A DNA stretch of 64,000 bases from assembly GCA_025345505.1 (NCBI GenBank), contig JANVCC010000022.1:34111741-34175740 (forward strand), read 5' to 3'. Below the pieces are notes generated by a model. That model was not told the DNA's origin. It did no database searches and saw only the letters and a program-made list of their open reading frames with translations. Numbering within the stretch: position 1 is the first letter of the stretch; each line of letters opens with the position of its first letter. This stretch comes from Todiramphus chloris collaris (lineage: Eukaryota > Chordata > Aves > Coraciiformes > Alcedinidae). This document shows, piece by piece, positions 13,813 through 27,800 of the stretch. Position numbers and translations under genes: made by a program.

Positions 13813-14983
13813 TATTAAAATAAATACTGGCTGATCAGTTTATATTCTTTTTAGTACACCTTTTACTAAGCTGTATTAACACATTCATGTTGTACATAAG
13901 ACCTTACTCACCTGTGAGTACCTGTGGTCCTGTGAATACAAGCCTAAACCATTAAACTGGTAGGCCAGTTATAGTGTGTCTTCAGGGGATCTTTACTCAA
14001 AGCCATTACAGACAGAACAAATTATGTTACTGTCCTCCCTCTAACACCTATCTGAGGACATCTCTCCAAGGCAGCAGGACAAAGAGCCATTTACGGGTTC
14101 CCAGCACAGCTGAAAAACAGTGGGACCCCACCAGTATGCTGGCTACTTTGCATTCCTGGATCAGCTGTTGTCACGAGAAGAGAGGAGGCTTACCCTGAGC
14201 CTCTGTGGCTCCAGCAAATCAATGCAGTTGATCCACCAAAGTTAAGCAGGCTTTAGGACAAGATTGTGGTATAAGCACAGTACAGAGTGACCACAACTCC
14301 CAGGGAATTTGTCTCACTGTATCCATTTCTGGGGGGACTATAAATGAATACAGCAGACATCTACAAATTTTTAAAACCAATCAATTACAAATGAGAGAGC
14401 ATCAGTGTATCTCATTAGTTTTCATGAGGATAAAGAGCTCAAAATGTTATACAAGTAATTTTTCTGGAAACAAGTTTTTGGCAGGAAACAGAGCTGTCAA
14501 CAGCAGGAGAAAAAAATATGTTCATGAAGAGATGCTTCCTAAAGAGACAGCAGGGATGTCACCGAGAGAAGCTTAAGGATGAACGGGCCTTGAAAACCAT
14601 ACTTCATTTTTTATACCACTGATTACTAGTGTCAGAGACCTTCGATCTCTTAAGGAGACAGCCTTTCAATCTCTTATATCATCAGAATTGTCCATATAAA
14701 TACCAAGGAAGGGGATTTTCTTGAGTTTGGAGGCAAAACATGAGTTTATTCAATGAATCCAGAGAACGTTTTCCTACTTAGCCTGAATTGTCCTCAGAAA
14801 TACCAAGAAAAGCTTCTGCCTGCACAAAACATGGAAGATACTTAGCAAAATCAAGACCAAACAGATTAACTCTGATAATTTCTCTGACAGAACAGGAGCA
14901 ACCTTTCTTTTTCCTGACCAACTCAAGACCACAGTCAGTGTTCATTTTTAAAGTTGGAAGCTTTGTGCACAATGACAGCCACA

Positions 14984-15006
14984 CTTCAAGTGCATTGCAC
15001 TTGAAG
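14984..15006. repeat. Perfect 11-bp-arm palindrome with NKX2-like half-sites
   Basis: CTTCAAGTGCA, one central T, then TGCACTTGAAG. Both arms hold TCAAGTG, the NKX2-class homeodomain core. A third, imperfect copy follows at once (cttcaattgcaagtgca, about 15011-15027). Confidence 0.85.
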
Positions 15007-18000
15007 CACACTTCAATTGCAAGTGCATCAAGAAGACGACATTCTGCTCCAGAATGATTCACCCCCAGATCCCGCACGCCTTTATGCAACAGGTAAGTGT
15101 CAGCAGCCCTAATACTGTCAACAAGGAGGATAGTTTGGTTCCATTGAGACTTTAAAAATAGTCACTGATTACACATAGCTGAGAGAGCCATTTACATTGC
15201 AGTGGTGCTGCCACAGGTAGCCTGCGAAGTGGATTCATTTAAACAGCCTATGTGATTCAGCATCTGAGATACCAGCTAGAAGTAATTTCTGCCCATGGGT
15301 AATGAGAAGAGTGCAGGAGTAGGATTTCCCACAGCATTTAGGCATTTGCACTCCTGATTACTCTTTTTTGTCACCCCTGACTTACGAGAGCTGCCAAGTA
15401 CAGTCTCTCACAAAAAACCCAGGAAGATCAAAGTGGCTATACAGAAGCTAGCACTGTGGGTTAGCCAGGTCCTACCTACCTCATCAGGATGGCAAAGGGA
15501 AATACAAAGGACCCGACTGCTCACTAGTAAACAGGAGAGGGGAAATATGGACAACAGCAGAAGGGAGGGAAGTTAAGCTGTTATTTTTCTTTTCCATTGA
15601 GTCTGTGGTAAAATTTCCAAAATATGTTAAAACAAAGAGGAATGAAACAGGCAACAACCACAACAGGCATGGGATAAGATGCTGCAGCCACTAAAAGAAA
15701 AGGATATTTTGTTCATTTTCTCTGGGCCACTTAATTACCATGATAACTCTTTGTTCTTCCATCTCTTCTTCTTCTGCAAAACATTTACTATTCCACACAG
15801 CACTCAACCTTGTCATCAGTGAAGATGGCCATCAACAGGAGAAACCCACGTGACTGTGTTTAGCTTCCCTCACGTACTCCAGTCTCACCACGCATCCAGG
15901 AGGAGATGCTCAGCAGGGAGTAACAACTCCGAGGTAAGTTTCTCCTGCTTTTTATTCCCACCTTCTGATAAAACAGAGTGCAAACAACAGTGGTAATGCA
16001 GCACACTTCTGCTGAACATAAGTACTCTAAGAATTAATACAAGTAATTATTTATCCATACATATACTGCAGACTGTTTATTTTGCTCAATCCTTTTGCCC
16101 TTGCCCCCACAGAAACTCTGTTGATACAGCATAAACAGGTAATGCACCAATAAAGTAGAGTTAAGTATTTAAGGTAAATAAATCACTCCTGTTTGTGCTT
16201 TCTCACAGCACTCTGTGCCTATTCCTCTGCTTCACATAAGGTGAAACAGAAATACTAGTAATTAGTGTTCTGCTTATTGACTTATAATGTAAAAAGTCAA
16301 AAGTAAATCTGTGCTATGTTTAGAAACTTACGATGTAAACCGTTCATCCAAGCTAAGTTACCTTTGCAATTTCATTGGATATAGTAGCTTGGTCTTTCAG
16401 GTTGGAGAAGCTGTGCTTTACTATGGCCACAAATGGATTAGGAAGACTGTGAACAAAAATCAGACAAAACTAGCTCAAACCCTAGTAACTCTTACCATTC
16501 CACTTTAGAGAGTTTATTTACAAATGGGTAAGCAAGACTTGGATTCCCATGCTTTACATTTTCATTCTGGCAGGAAGAGTGTGCACACAGCAAAAGAGAT
16601 TTCCTCATTTCCAGGACAGAATAAGCCATGTATTGTCTCATATAAAGCATCTGCAGTGAGAGAACAATACTATGTCCATCAATGCCCAAAATCCCCATCA
16701 GAGTTTTTACTGGCTTCACTTATGTATAGCTCACAAATCCTGAACCTCTGGTCTCCTCTAGCACATTCACATGATTAAAAAAGTACCTTAGCAAATATAA
16801 TAGGTGTTTTTCTCTCTCAAGGGAAATAAAATAACATGTATTTGCTCAATATTTTGTAATAAGACCAACATGGTTCCTTCCATGTTGTCACTGTATGATC
16901 TGTGCTAGATTAGGGTAGAGACATTAGGACAAGAGAGCAGGACAATCTGATCCAAACTCATTGAAGGGAACTGAAAGGTACCTGCTGACTTCATGGGGCT
17001 TTGAATGCAGCCCTTGGAGAATCACTGATGCTGTTACAAGACTTCTTATAAAGCCACATACCTCAAGCATAGCTGGATTTGTGCCTGCTAAAACACCACC
17101 ACAGAGATCTCATTTGCAGAGCTGATAGTGGGGTGCAGCATGGTTGACCATTCCAGCAGAAAGCACAAGCACAGCACTAAGTAGAGCGAACAGAGAGGGA
17201 GTGAGAGGACAATTTCCATACTCCTACCATCAGCTGCTCTAAATTTAGGTGTCATGCTGAATGAGAGACTTGGAAACTAAGATATTATTAAGGTGCAGAA
17301 ATACAGTTGCAAAGATGTCAAGACAATCAAGTCAGGCAGGATAATCTTTTGCTTGAATGTGTTTTAAGTGCAATTATATTGAGAAAAATTTAGCCTTAAT
17401 GTTTTGTGCATTTTTTAAACTTAATTGCTATAGAAACAAATGAAATTGCAAGATTTTCTCTTTCCTGAATTACCCATCTAAAGACTTTGTGCTTTATATT
17501 TCTTGCATTGTAACAGGCTAGGGAGCTCATGTCAGTGCGCTCTCTGTTTTTAAGGACAAGACAATTGTATGTGTGTAGGGAGGGAGGAGGAATAGAAACA
17601 GACAATTCTCTGGATATTTTTCTCTGTGCACTGTACTTCATCATAAAAGTAAGGACTTTGCTGTTTATGATCTCCAGCAGAATTTCAGTTTCATGTTGTA
17701 GGCATTTGGAGATGTGTAATAAGCTGTTACTGCATTCACCTGAAGAGTGTTAGAAATTTGATTTAGCCACATTCTTTTGAAAAACTTTGTGCAAATGCTT
17801 TCACCCATAAATATAACAGTTCAGCTTCTGTCTGTCTGAAAAGGAATAAGATGCATGTTAAGGAAAACCACAAACGACAAATAAAAGAATAATTAAAATG
17901 CAGAAAGAAAACAGAGAGCAGGCAGTGTCAGGGAGGTGAGTGGGATAAACAGCTTCTAAATATTTTTTCATCTATTTAGCAAGAGATAGCTTTGTTCCAG

Positions 18001-18011
18001 AGACACATGTG

Positions 18012-18033
18012 AAAAAAAAAAAAAAAAAAAAAA
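18012..18033 (+). repeat. A22 homopolymer
   Basis: Twenty-two A in a row. The flanks show no LINE or SINE body, so it is not obviously a retrotransposon tail. Confidence 0.95.
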
Positions 18034-19979
18034 GACAATGACAAAACAGGAGTATTGCACAGAGGAATCCAAGAAGCAGATGAACCAGGGTGGTTTGGGC
18101 AAATAGGGTGTTTGTGAGGAACGCAGGACACTGTGAGATCTTGGGTCTCTAACACAAGGCTGTTTCCCACAGGCTGAGGTAATATTTTCATCTTAGTACA
18201 GAGAAGACCTGCCCAAGTGCTATTGGTGATTTAAGGGGGCCAAGAGCAGGATGTAAGCTCCGAACGAGCCCCATGATATTAATGTTACCACAGAACTAAA
18301 CCTGAGATGCAAGTTTAAGCAATGTAGGTACCAAGTCCCTCAGGTTTCTTGGGAAAACCTTTTTATTTTGGGGGGGTGGAGGGGATATACATAAATAATA
18401 CAAAATTTTGAGAGAAGACTCTGGCTTGCCAACTTACTTCCCACCTACTTATCTGAGGATTTTAATGCCTTCAGGTCCACTGGCTCAGGCCCCAGTTTTA
18501 AATCAGGATGTTTTGGGAACTTGCAATGCAGTTTCAAATCAGCGCTGAACACTACATTTGATTTCAGTTGACGTGCATTTCTTGCAGCCTCTCAACAGCT
18601 TGTGATTTGAAAGGTGGGCAATAAAAGCAGAAAACAGCTGGTACATCTGCTTTATTTGTATATTAGGTCTGGCCATTGTCTTTTTCATCCAGGTATGAGC
18701 AGTATTTGAAATCCTTCTTTTGACTAATCAAGACATTGTAGCCCACCCAAAATGAGTTGTATCACTTACCTTCAGTCCTCAAACCCATTTTTACTACTAG
18801 CATTTCAGTGCAACCATAGAATTTTTCCTTTTCAGCAGACATATCATGGTTGGAAGCCTAAAAGAAACCTCTTCTACTATTGTGTATTTTGGGGAGTGGT
18901 CCCTTGGAAGAAGTATAGGGCAGATTTTATCAATTCTCCTTCCTTTCCAAACAGCAATTAGCAGTACACAGAACTGAACACAAATGTGTCTCATCTCTGA
19001 AGGAAGGTAAACTACTGATATTGTTAAAGTCACCCTCCAAAAGCCTCATTTTCCAGATTTTTGCCATTTTTCACAAGAACAGAGATATCACTTCCAAAAG
19101 AATTGCATATTTCCAGTTTCACTACTTCCATCTTACCAGCATGCCCCTGGTACGTGATCTGTATATCTACATCACAGGGATGTATTATGCCCTGAATTCA
19201 CTGGAAAATCAAGATACAGAGAAGGCACATGCAGATACAGCGACACGGGAGCTTCTCGGTACTTTTACATAAAGTCATCACAACACGGTAGCAGAACTAG
19301 ATCTCCTTATTTCTGGCTTCTTATCAATCAATTTTGCTACAAGATCATCCAGCCTTTTGTACTGCAAACTAATAGTTCTTATAAATTTACTATTACATCG
19401 AGCACAACCTTCCTCTCTATACATAACCCTCTTAGATTTGAGTTTAGATTCGCCAGTAATCTAGATCCAGCACAGATTTCCCAGAGAGCAGCAATGGTAT
19501 AAAACCTCATTCTCTTTTCTTTTTTTTTTTTTTTAACATTCCATGTTAACCTAATCTGTAACTATGGTACCTGCATCACCTGTAGACACATTTCTGCATC
19601 ACCCAGTGCATCTCCTAAACCAGTCATATGTGGCAGTTCATATACTACATTATATAGCTAGAGATACTTAAATGAGACATTGATAAACCAAATAACCAAT
19701 TTACTTGGACAATCTGAGATCCCTCCTCCTCAAGTTGGATGTATTCCTTTACTTTCATGACATTACTGTAATTGCCTAAATCACTTTTGTTGGCGTATTT
19801 TTTCCACCTTAATTACCTTGTCATTTACTATTAGTGATGCTAATATGGTCATTAAATGTCACAAATAGCTTTCAGTCTTTGCTCTCTGTCTGGCTCATAT
19901 CCCTGCAATTCAGAAATGTCTAGCCATATGCATATTTTTAAACTGTGACATGTCTTAAACTATGCTCAATACCAACTTT

Positions 19980-20215
19980 ATTACAGCATTAAATTGATGA
20001 ACTTGCTCTAATAATCAATGTATAAATAATTAATTGAATGCTATGATAAAGGAAAGAGCCAACTCTCTGTTAAGTGTGCTGAGCTGCAGTGACATTTGGT
20101 GGCCAAGAATGGCAACATTTGTACAAGCTTCATTTAGAGAAGGTGGCAGGTTAATTGGGACAAAACACAAATGTGGTTCAGCATCCATAATAATCAGCCT
20201 GTACCAATAAAGAAG
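19980..20215. promoter_or_regulatory. Candidate conserved non-coding element
   Basis: A repeat-free stretch with homeodomain-type cores (aataattaattg, tctaataatc) and long balanced-composition sequence (for example 'gagctgcagtgacatttggt'). The suggestion rests on texture alone. Confidence 0.25.
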
Positions 20216-21604
20216 GGGAAAAAAAACCCTGAAAATCTCTTTCCACTCCTTCTAGACATCCTCTCTTAAGCTAATATTCAGAACAAACAGGTATTGTGAA
20301 TTAGTACCAAGAAGTTTTTATAAAATATACTAAGATATCTTGCTTTTCTTCCTCTATAAACAAAATGTTCATAGCTCCCGACTCCTACTGCACTAGTTGG
20401 ATGAAGTGCAGATTAATGATATAGTTTGGATTCAAGAGTTTGTTCAAGAAAAATTTAGACTAATAGAAGCTGGAACCAGTATTAGAAGGGTAACACTCCA
20501 CAGCATGACACTTCGTAAGTGTATGTTACACAGTGTTCCCTGCTTTCAGTTAATGTATACTCATGTATGCCCTTCTCCAAATTCTGCCATAGAGCAAAAC
20601 CCAAAACAGGAGCTGATGAAGAACTGAAGGCTTCTATGGCAACAACATCAATATTTATCTGCAAAAATGACAAGCTTCAGCTAGGACTCTAGAAAAGTGC
20701 TCTTAAATCTGTCAAATTAGCCATATTTTATACTGCAGTTTGCATATCAGTATTCCTGAGATATGCTCTCATACCTTCCTAAGGTGCTGTACTCACACTA
20801 TGACAGTTACAGAGGAAGCAAGACTGACATGATGAAAAATGTTAATTGACAGTCAAAGTTAGCTCTGCAGATGGTTTAAACTGTAAAATGTATTGTTTTG
20901 CCAAAAAGTGGATAATTATCACTGAATTAAGTTTTAATATGCTCAGGCTGACTGCATTATTTTTTCATCAAAACCATAATCCTAAATTGAGATACCAGAA
21001 GAGGTTGGTTTTCATTTTTATTTTCCATCTTTCATGGACTGATATGGCAGATATTCTTAATCCATCACCTCAGCAGAGGCAAAGTGCATAAAGAGCCATT
21101 CATCCAATCCAGTATCAAGCAGCTGACAAGGACAGGTCCTTACGAGCAGGATCTGAAGATTATTTACTTTGCACCATTCCATCTGGAAAGATCTCATGCA
21201 GGGCATATACAACAACTGTGCTTGGAGGTCAACCGCCTCTTTCATGGGGGATTTGCAATAATATAGTCCTCTCAAAACTAATTTATAGTTTGCATTCTTT
21301 GAAGGCACTAAAAATAAATAAATAAGAGCTATGGGATTTGTAGCAGGTCCAACAGTGGATAATGAGAACACACACAGAGTAATTGCCACCCTTTGCACAA
21401 ACACACCAGATATCATTACCTCATAGGGCTACTGCAGATCTACATTAATTATTAACATGCACCTCAGCAGCACACTTGGCCCCATTCAAAGTGAGATGCA
21501 GCAGCACCTGCTATTTGCAGACCACCCAAGAAGGTTTAGAAATTCAATTAAGGGAGGCTGGGAAGATAAGTGTCACATAGGCAGGAAGACATTATTACTG
21601 CCAT

Positions 21605-21813
21605 AAGGAGAAACTTTTTCACGGTGAGGGTGACAGAGCACTGGAACAGGCTGTCCAGGGAGGCTGTGGAGTCTCCTTCTCTGGAGACACTTAAAACCAA
21701 CCTGAACATGTTCCTGTGTGACCTGATCTAAGCGATTCTGCTGTGGCAGAGGAGTTGGACTAGATGAACTTTCAAGGCCCCTTTAAACCCTGAATATTCT
21801 GTGAGTCTGTGAT
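21605..21813 (+). mobile_element. CR1 3' fragment, plus orientation
   Basis: Reads 'gagaaactttttcacggtga', 'gcactggaacaggctgtcca', 'ggaggctgtggagtctcctt', then 'gttggactagatgaacttt' and ends with decayed terminal repeats 'attctgtgagtctgtgat'. It is the only CR1 fragment here on the plus strand, so opposite to DPP10. Confidence 0.95.
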
Positions 21814-24800
21814 AGTGACTTATCCAAAGGCAAAGCTCAAATGTCCATGCCTACAGAAGTAGAGAAAGCAACAGAGATTCATCCCATGTATAGTGAAGGC
21901 ATCTCACAAGTTCATGGCAGGTGTGCACATGGCATAAACCCTGCGTGTTACACAGCCTGGGGCTTTGCTGAGCCTTGGGAAGTCCCAGTGGAGGCTCGTG
22001 CCAACACTACAGCACAAGGCAGGCATTGCACACGAGTCCCAGGCCATCAAAAAGGTGCTTAGAGCTGGTGGGGAATGGGTAGAGGCTCTTAACAGCAAAT
22101 CTGCTGCACCTGGGAAAATTGAGGAGATGCTGCAGAACCCCAAGCAAGTAAAGGGGCAGAGGCAGGCGAGGTGAAAGCCTGACCTTCTCTCAGCTCCCTG
22201 CTTCTGGCAGCACCAGCCAAGCCAGCTCCCCCATCAAATCTGTACCCCTTCTTCTCACTGGATGTTGTCATTGCAGACAAGATTTGCTCTAGCTCTGGTT
22301 ATACCCAAGTGAGGATGCCACTGACCCAAATGCTTAATAAGTTCCTGTCTTTGTATGTGAGGTGTTTCCTCCTTACACATAAACAAGATTTTGAGCACAG
22401 CAGAAGTAAGGGTTCTTTGGGAAGATAGAGTCACCTATAACAGTATGTACCCAGACTTTGAATATGATAGGAAACCACACCTTAAAAGAAAAGCTATCAT
22501 TTATATATCCGAAACATTTCTAAAATACACTGTATTTATGGGACCTACCTACAGCAACATTTCTAGTCAAAGCACTGTATGCCATTTAAGCACGGAAGCT
22601 GTTTTTCCAAAACATATGTTTTAAGGATCACGTGTAACAATGCACTGCACAGTTCTCTGCCTTGCCATCACTGTATTTCAAAAACTGCTTATATAAATTA
22701 TTGAACTGCCTATTGCAGAATATTTAACAGCTTTTCTGGAGGAGAAAGGAGGGTCTTCAGCTAGCACTTAAGTGATCTGCTCACCCTAACAGAAGACCAC
22801 AGCATGGACCTTCTCTGTCATATCACCTCCCCCCACCAGACCCCGAAAATTTTTGTATAACTGTTACAGAGAGGGACAATTTAAGAACTACATCACAAAT
22901 CTTAAGCATGGTCTGCAGCCTTGCCTGTGTCATCAGTTGTGGGTTCAACCAGTAACACACAAGGGGTGGCACACAAGGCTGAAACGCATCCCTGTCAGAT
23001 AGCAAAAGCCAGGATATCTGCTGCCTCTGCCCATTATCCACTTTTGGTGGGCATAATAATATTAACTGTAGAATAGTGACAACCTGGAGAGATCTGCCAT
23101 GAGCAATCCTCACTTACAATTTAAGTCCTTATGTTTGAACAGAGATTTAGTTGTCAAATACCCCATTTAAAGCTTTGTTTTGTCTTTAAAAGAGAGGAGG
23201 GGAAAGCCTTATGTTCAGTGATGGCTCAGTTCAGCTGCAGTTCTCTTTTACCACCCTTCAAGCAGGGTTTTTGAGGTTTTGAACTTTTCAGATACTCCAC
23301 ACGAAGGTCCCTTACTGAGAATTCATTATTGCTCAGTCCAGACACAACAGCTTGCATATAAGGACTGTGCTCCTCTCCCCACCAAAGCAGTTCTTTGATA
23401 CTTTGCCAAAATATAGCAGGTTGGATTTGTCACAGACCATCTTGACAGCAGATTATTGGTCTCTTCCTGTTTTAAAACAAGTGTTGGAGGGGTGGGGTGA
23501 CAGAAACAATCCGTAACTCCTTTTTTTATTCTCAGTAGCATTATTTTTTTAATCTAAAATCTTATTTAAATCAGACTTCAAAGTTTCCTGAATTTGTTTA
23601 TTTATTCCCTCCTTCAGTTTGCCCTGTTTGGAATAAAAGGAAGATTTAACATTTTCTTTACTGGAAAATTTTCTTTACTAAGCTTCCTCTTTCCAATCAG
23701 CCCTTTTTGTTTCTATACTGGGTAGCAGACATCCTGTTCTACTCTACCCAGATTTCTCGGGTGTGCATATGTTGAGTTTCACAACCGCACCTATTGCATT
23801 TTAAATTGCTGCTACTTGCTTTCACACACTGTTTCAGTTAAAATGTAAACCTAGTTTGATTTATGTAAAGATCTCATGTGTCTTAAGACCCAGAAAAAAA
23901 CCATAATTATTGAAAACATAAAATGGTATTAAGAAAGAGGAAAAAACCGTATCTGATCCACTGTTAGATAAAAAGAAGCTCCCTCACAGTGCTCTGTATC
24001 CAGCTGGTTAACAACACAGGGCAGAGAAGTACTGGTTCCTGTGTGGTTTCTTTCCCTGCCAGCACACAGTGAGTGAAGGATTGGAGGAGTTGCCCCTTCT
24101 GACAATCCATCTGCTTCCCAAACACTTCAGGGTCATAAGCACATCTCCAGGCCCAGTTCAGCAAACGCTCTCCTTTCTCCCTTTGAAGACCAAGATTTCA
24201 TCACCCACTCTCTACAGAACAGCCCTGTAGGTCCACAAGAGGAGACTGAAGAACCAGCTTCCTCAACCTCAAAGGAGGCTCTCCTTTCAACCAGGAAGCT
24301 CCCTTTCTCTCCTCCCTTTCCCAGAGAGGCCTTTGGACTGCTGCTCCCCCTTCCCATGGGTACTCTAAGTCTTTATTCTCTAGTGGCACAGGAAGTCAAG
24401 TCAACCATTAAGAGAAAACTCTGACATAGTCTTGTCTGTTGTCATGTTGTGCATCTACATAGCATCAGAAGCATTTGTCACTCAGCCTCACAAGTTTGGT
24501 CTCTGCTATAATTAATGAATACTCATTAGCATACCAAAGAAATTAAGCCTTCTCATCCTATTCTCATTATATCATACTAAGACAGAGGAGAGTGTTGTCC
24601 CAATGCTGTCTGTGAACCACATTTCAATTTCTTCCCTCGAGGTAAATAGCACCTTGCTCTGCTTTCCCAATGTGCTGAGGACACTTCATGAAGTACTGTG
24701 CTGCTTGTTCCCGCTCTTCCAATTTGTTATTGCTAAGCTCTTAGATTACATGCTGGGCTTTTATTTTGTTTTTGTTTTTTATGCATAAGTCAACTCAGGT

Positions 24801-27800
24801 CCTTGTTCAAAAAATCTGTACAACCTCGCTTCCAGCCCCATCTAAGAAAAAAGCCCTTGCACCCCAAAATGCAGGATGAAGCAAAGCTACTCACTCTCTC
24901 ACAGTGCTCCTTTTAAGCCTGAAATTTCTGTCTAAATCAATTTTCCACACTGCCCTTCCTTTTGTCTTGGTTAATTCCAATTATGCTGCCAAATGATTGT
25001 ACTTGTTCCTTTGTTTGTGTCCCTCAGCTTCTTAGGGTATTGTATATTTTTCATATGAAGTTCTATAAAGCCTCCTTGAAATATTTCACTGGTATTCAGA
25101 TTCTCTGTATTTCCACAAGCAATTCTTACACAGAAGCCCCCCTGCCCAAGTTCAGTACAATTTCCATTACAGTTAAAAAAAAAGTCAAACCATCAGCCCA
25201 ACAACTGTAGTGTCTAGTACAACCCTAAAGGGACAACAGTTAACTTGACAATGTAAATAGATTTAAATGAATCAATTTGCACTCTTTTGCAAAACAAAAG
25301 ATTTCACTGTGACTGCTTATTTCAAATGTGAAATTATATTTAACAATTTCTACCTTATGGCTATCTGAAATATAGGATACAAACTAAAATGAAACACAGG
25401 AGTAAAAATCTGTAAGAAACCATGTAATTCATTATTCTTTTGTCAAAATAACAATCTTCTGGCTCTCCTGCTTCAGTTGAAACTGTAGTGAATTAAGTGT
25501 TGGCTACATTTGTCTCTAAGACTACTGGCCTTTGTGGTGTTATTTTAGAGCAAAAGCTCTGAATGGAGCAACATACTGCAATAAAACATCTCTTTGCTTC
25601 TCTCCTCACAACACTCTTCTTTCTCACCTCTCTCCTAATGGAGCTGAAAACCTTCTAAGAACGGATCCTACACATTATTTTATTTGTCAAGTGTATCCGC
25701 CAGGAAAAGGCTGACAGTTGCTGCTGGAACAAACTGGTGCACTTCTGCAGGCTTGGTCTGCTCTTTGTTAGCATTTTGGAAGGATGTGCCCTTTTTATTA
25801 AAGCAACTCTCTCACGATATTAAAAGAGACAAAATATTCTATCCAATCATATATTCCCTTTCCATTTTTTCACAGTGATGTTAGAGCATTTACAGACAGT
25901 GCCAGAACAATAATTATACCAGCTGGTCTCTCAGCTGGAATGTGTTTGAGTCCACCACCAAGTGCCCTACCCAAGCTCCCCACCCTCACCTTTGACTAAC
26001 TGGAGAATAGCATGGTGACCATATTGCTTAGCCATTTAAAAAAAATATTGTTTCTTTTCCTGATGTAACAATTCCATTTCTTTTGTTTAGAGACTGTGTT
26101 CTTGATCCAGTGTTATGGATCCTTGCTGGATCTAGCAGTGACTTTGACAGACTAAACTCACAGACTGTAATCCTCCTTCACAGAGGGCTGCAAAGGGTTG
26201 CACGGCATCGAGGATGGAATCATCTGCCTATACAGGTACCTGCTCCCTACCTGAGCCCCCTGGACATCAGCTGTACATCCGTATCTAAATTGTCTTAGAA
26301 TCACCCCTGACATCTGTACTCTGATTTCACTTAGAACAAAATAATTATTTTTACCAGAAAATGTTTTTCTAATTGCTTTCCATATTTCCTGAGTATCTTG
26401 CTAGCAATTATATTCCTTCTGCTGGTTTTATCAATCAGAAAATCAGAAGCTTTGTTGGTTTTTTTTTTGTTTTTTTCTTTGGTCATGAAATCTAAAAATG
26501 GGCTGTGAGCTCTTTATAGGGTATTTTAATTACAAAGAATTGTACATATCATTCATGTCCTCGTGAGGTATAGCCATTATTAAATCAATTTTGTTGTTGA
26601 GTTAGACTAATGTAAAGGTAAGATATTGGATTTCTAAACTAATTATACAGGCAAGAAGTCTTGTCCCAAGTTTAATGGAAACTTTGAACTGCATACACTC
26701 AGGTGGCTTAATTTCCTTAATTCTATCCAAATACCTGATCAACTTAATCTAGCGGGACGGTAATTTTCAGGAATTGGAAAACAGGCATTTATTTTACTTA
26801 CCACTGCACATTTAGGTACTAGGTTTGTACGAAGCATGTTGTGTTACCTCCCCGGTGAGTGAATCATCATTTGTCATCCACCCACCTCCTTGAAGCCAGG
26901 CTCCTTTTCCACTTTCATGTATGACATGCAACAAATGGAAGTTTAACTAAATCCTTTCTTTGCTTTTCAAAGCTCCAGGCACCTTGGAAGTTCTGACTCT
27001 CCTTATCCACATCCCATGAGCTCCCCATTCTCTGAAGCACTCTTGAAGTCATTCAAAGGAAAAAAAGGGTAGGCATCTTAATGGTACCGAAAGATGTTTT
27101 GCAGAAGATGCACTAATAATCAATACCAGTGAGGTTCTTCCTTCCCCAGAGGCAACCAACTTGACAGCAGGAGTTACATGAAGTAAATATAAAATGCTAG
27201 GACCATTGCACCTTGCCTATGTCTTTTTTAGGCTGTGCAAAAGAAACTGGTATTCAGTTACTTTGGACCGGTCTTCCTCTTGCTTCAGTTTCTTCATAAC
27301 ATCTAAGAAACCAGCAAGGAAGGATACTAGGTTACACCTTGTATCCTCTGAATTTTATAAAGGAGCCAGTATTCAACACTCCCAAGTTTCCATGAACTTT
27401 TGTATTCAGATCAAATAGAAGCTCGTCTACATTAAAAGGAGTAATTTCTCAACTAAATGAACCTAACTGACTCCATACTCAAAATAAGCACCAGAGCTGA
27501 GAGAACAGAGGCAATCATCTTCATTTTCAGATATGGGTAGGTCTACATATGCCAAAAAACATAAAAAAAAATCATCAGTTGGTTACAGCAAATCATAGTA
27601 GACATTGATCAAAACAGGTCATAAATAATTCTGTCCTCACTGCAAAAAGATTAAAAAACTGAATTTAAAAATAATCAGCCTTTCATTGTACTCAACAATC
27701 TGGAAAAAATATTCCAATTGACATGCAGTTACTCCTGATTTTGTAATATAATTGAAATTTCAATATGACCTACAGGTTTCATAGATTTTGCAAGTTCTAA

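Larger units (their letters stand above)
13813..21604. other. Intergenic stretch
   Basis: No exons recognised. It contains a palindrome at 14984-15006, an A22 run at 18012-18033, a T run near 19520-19534 and a conserved-looking stretch at about 19980-20215. Confidence 0.55.

Noticed and set aside
18012-18033. A22 run as a retrotransposon tail
   Set aside because: No element body is visible on either side, and CR1 elements end in octamer repeats rather than poly(A).
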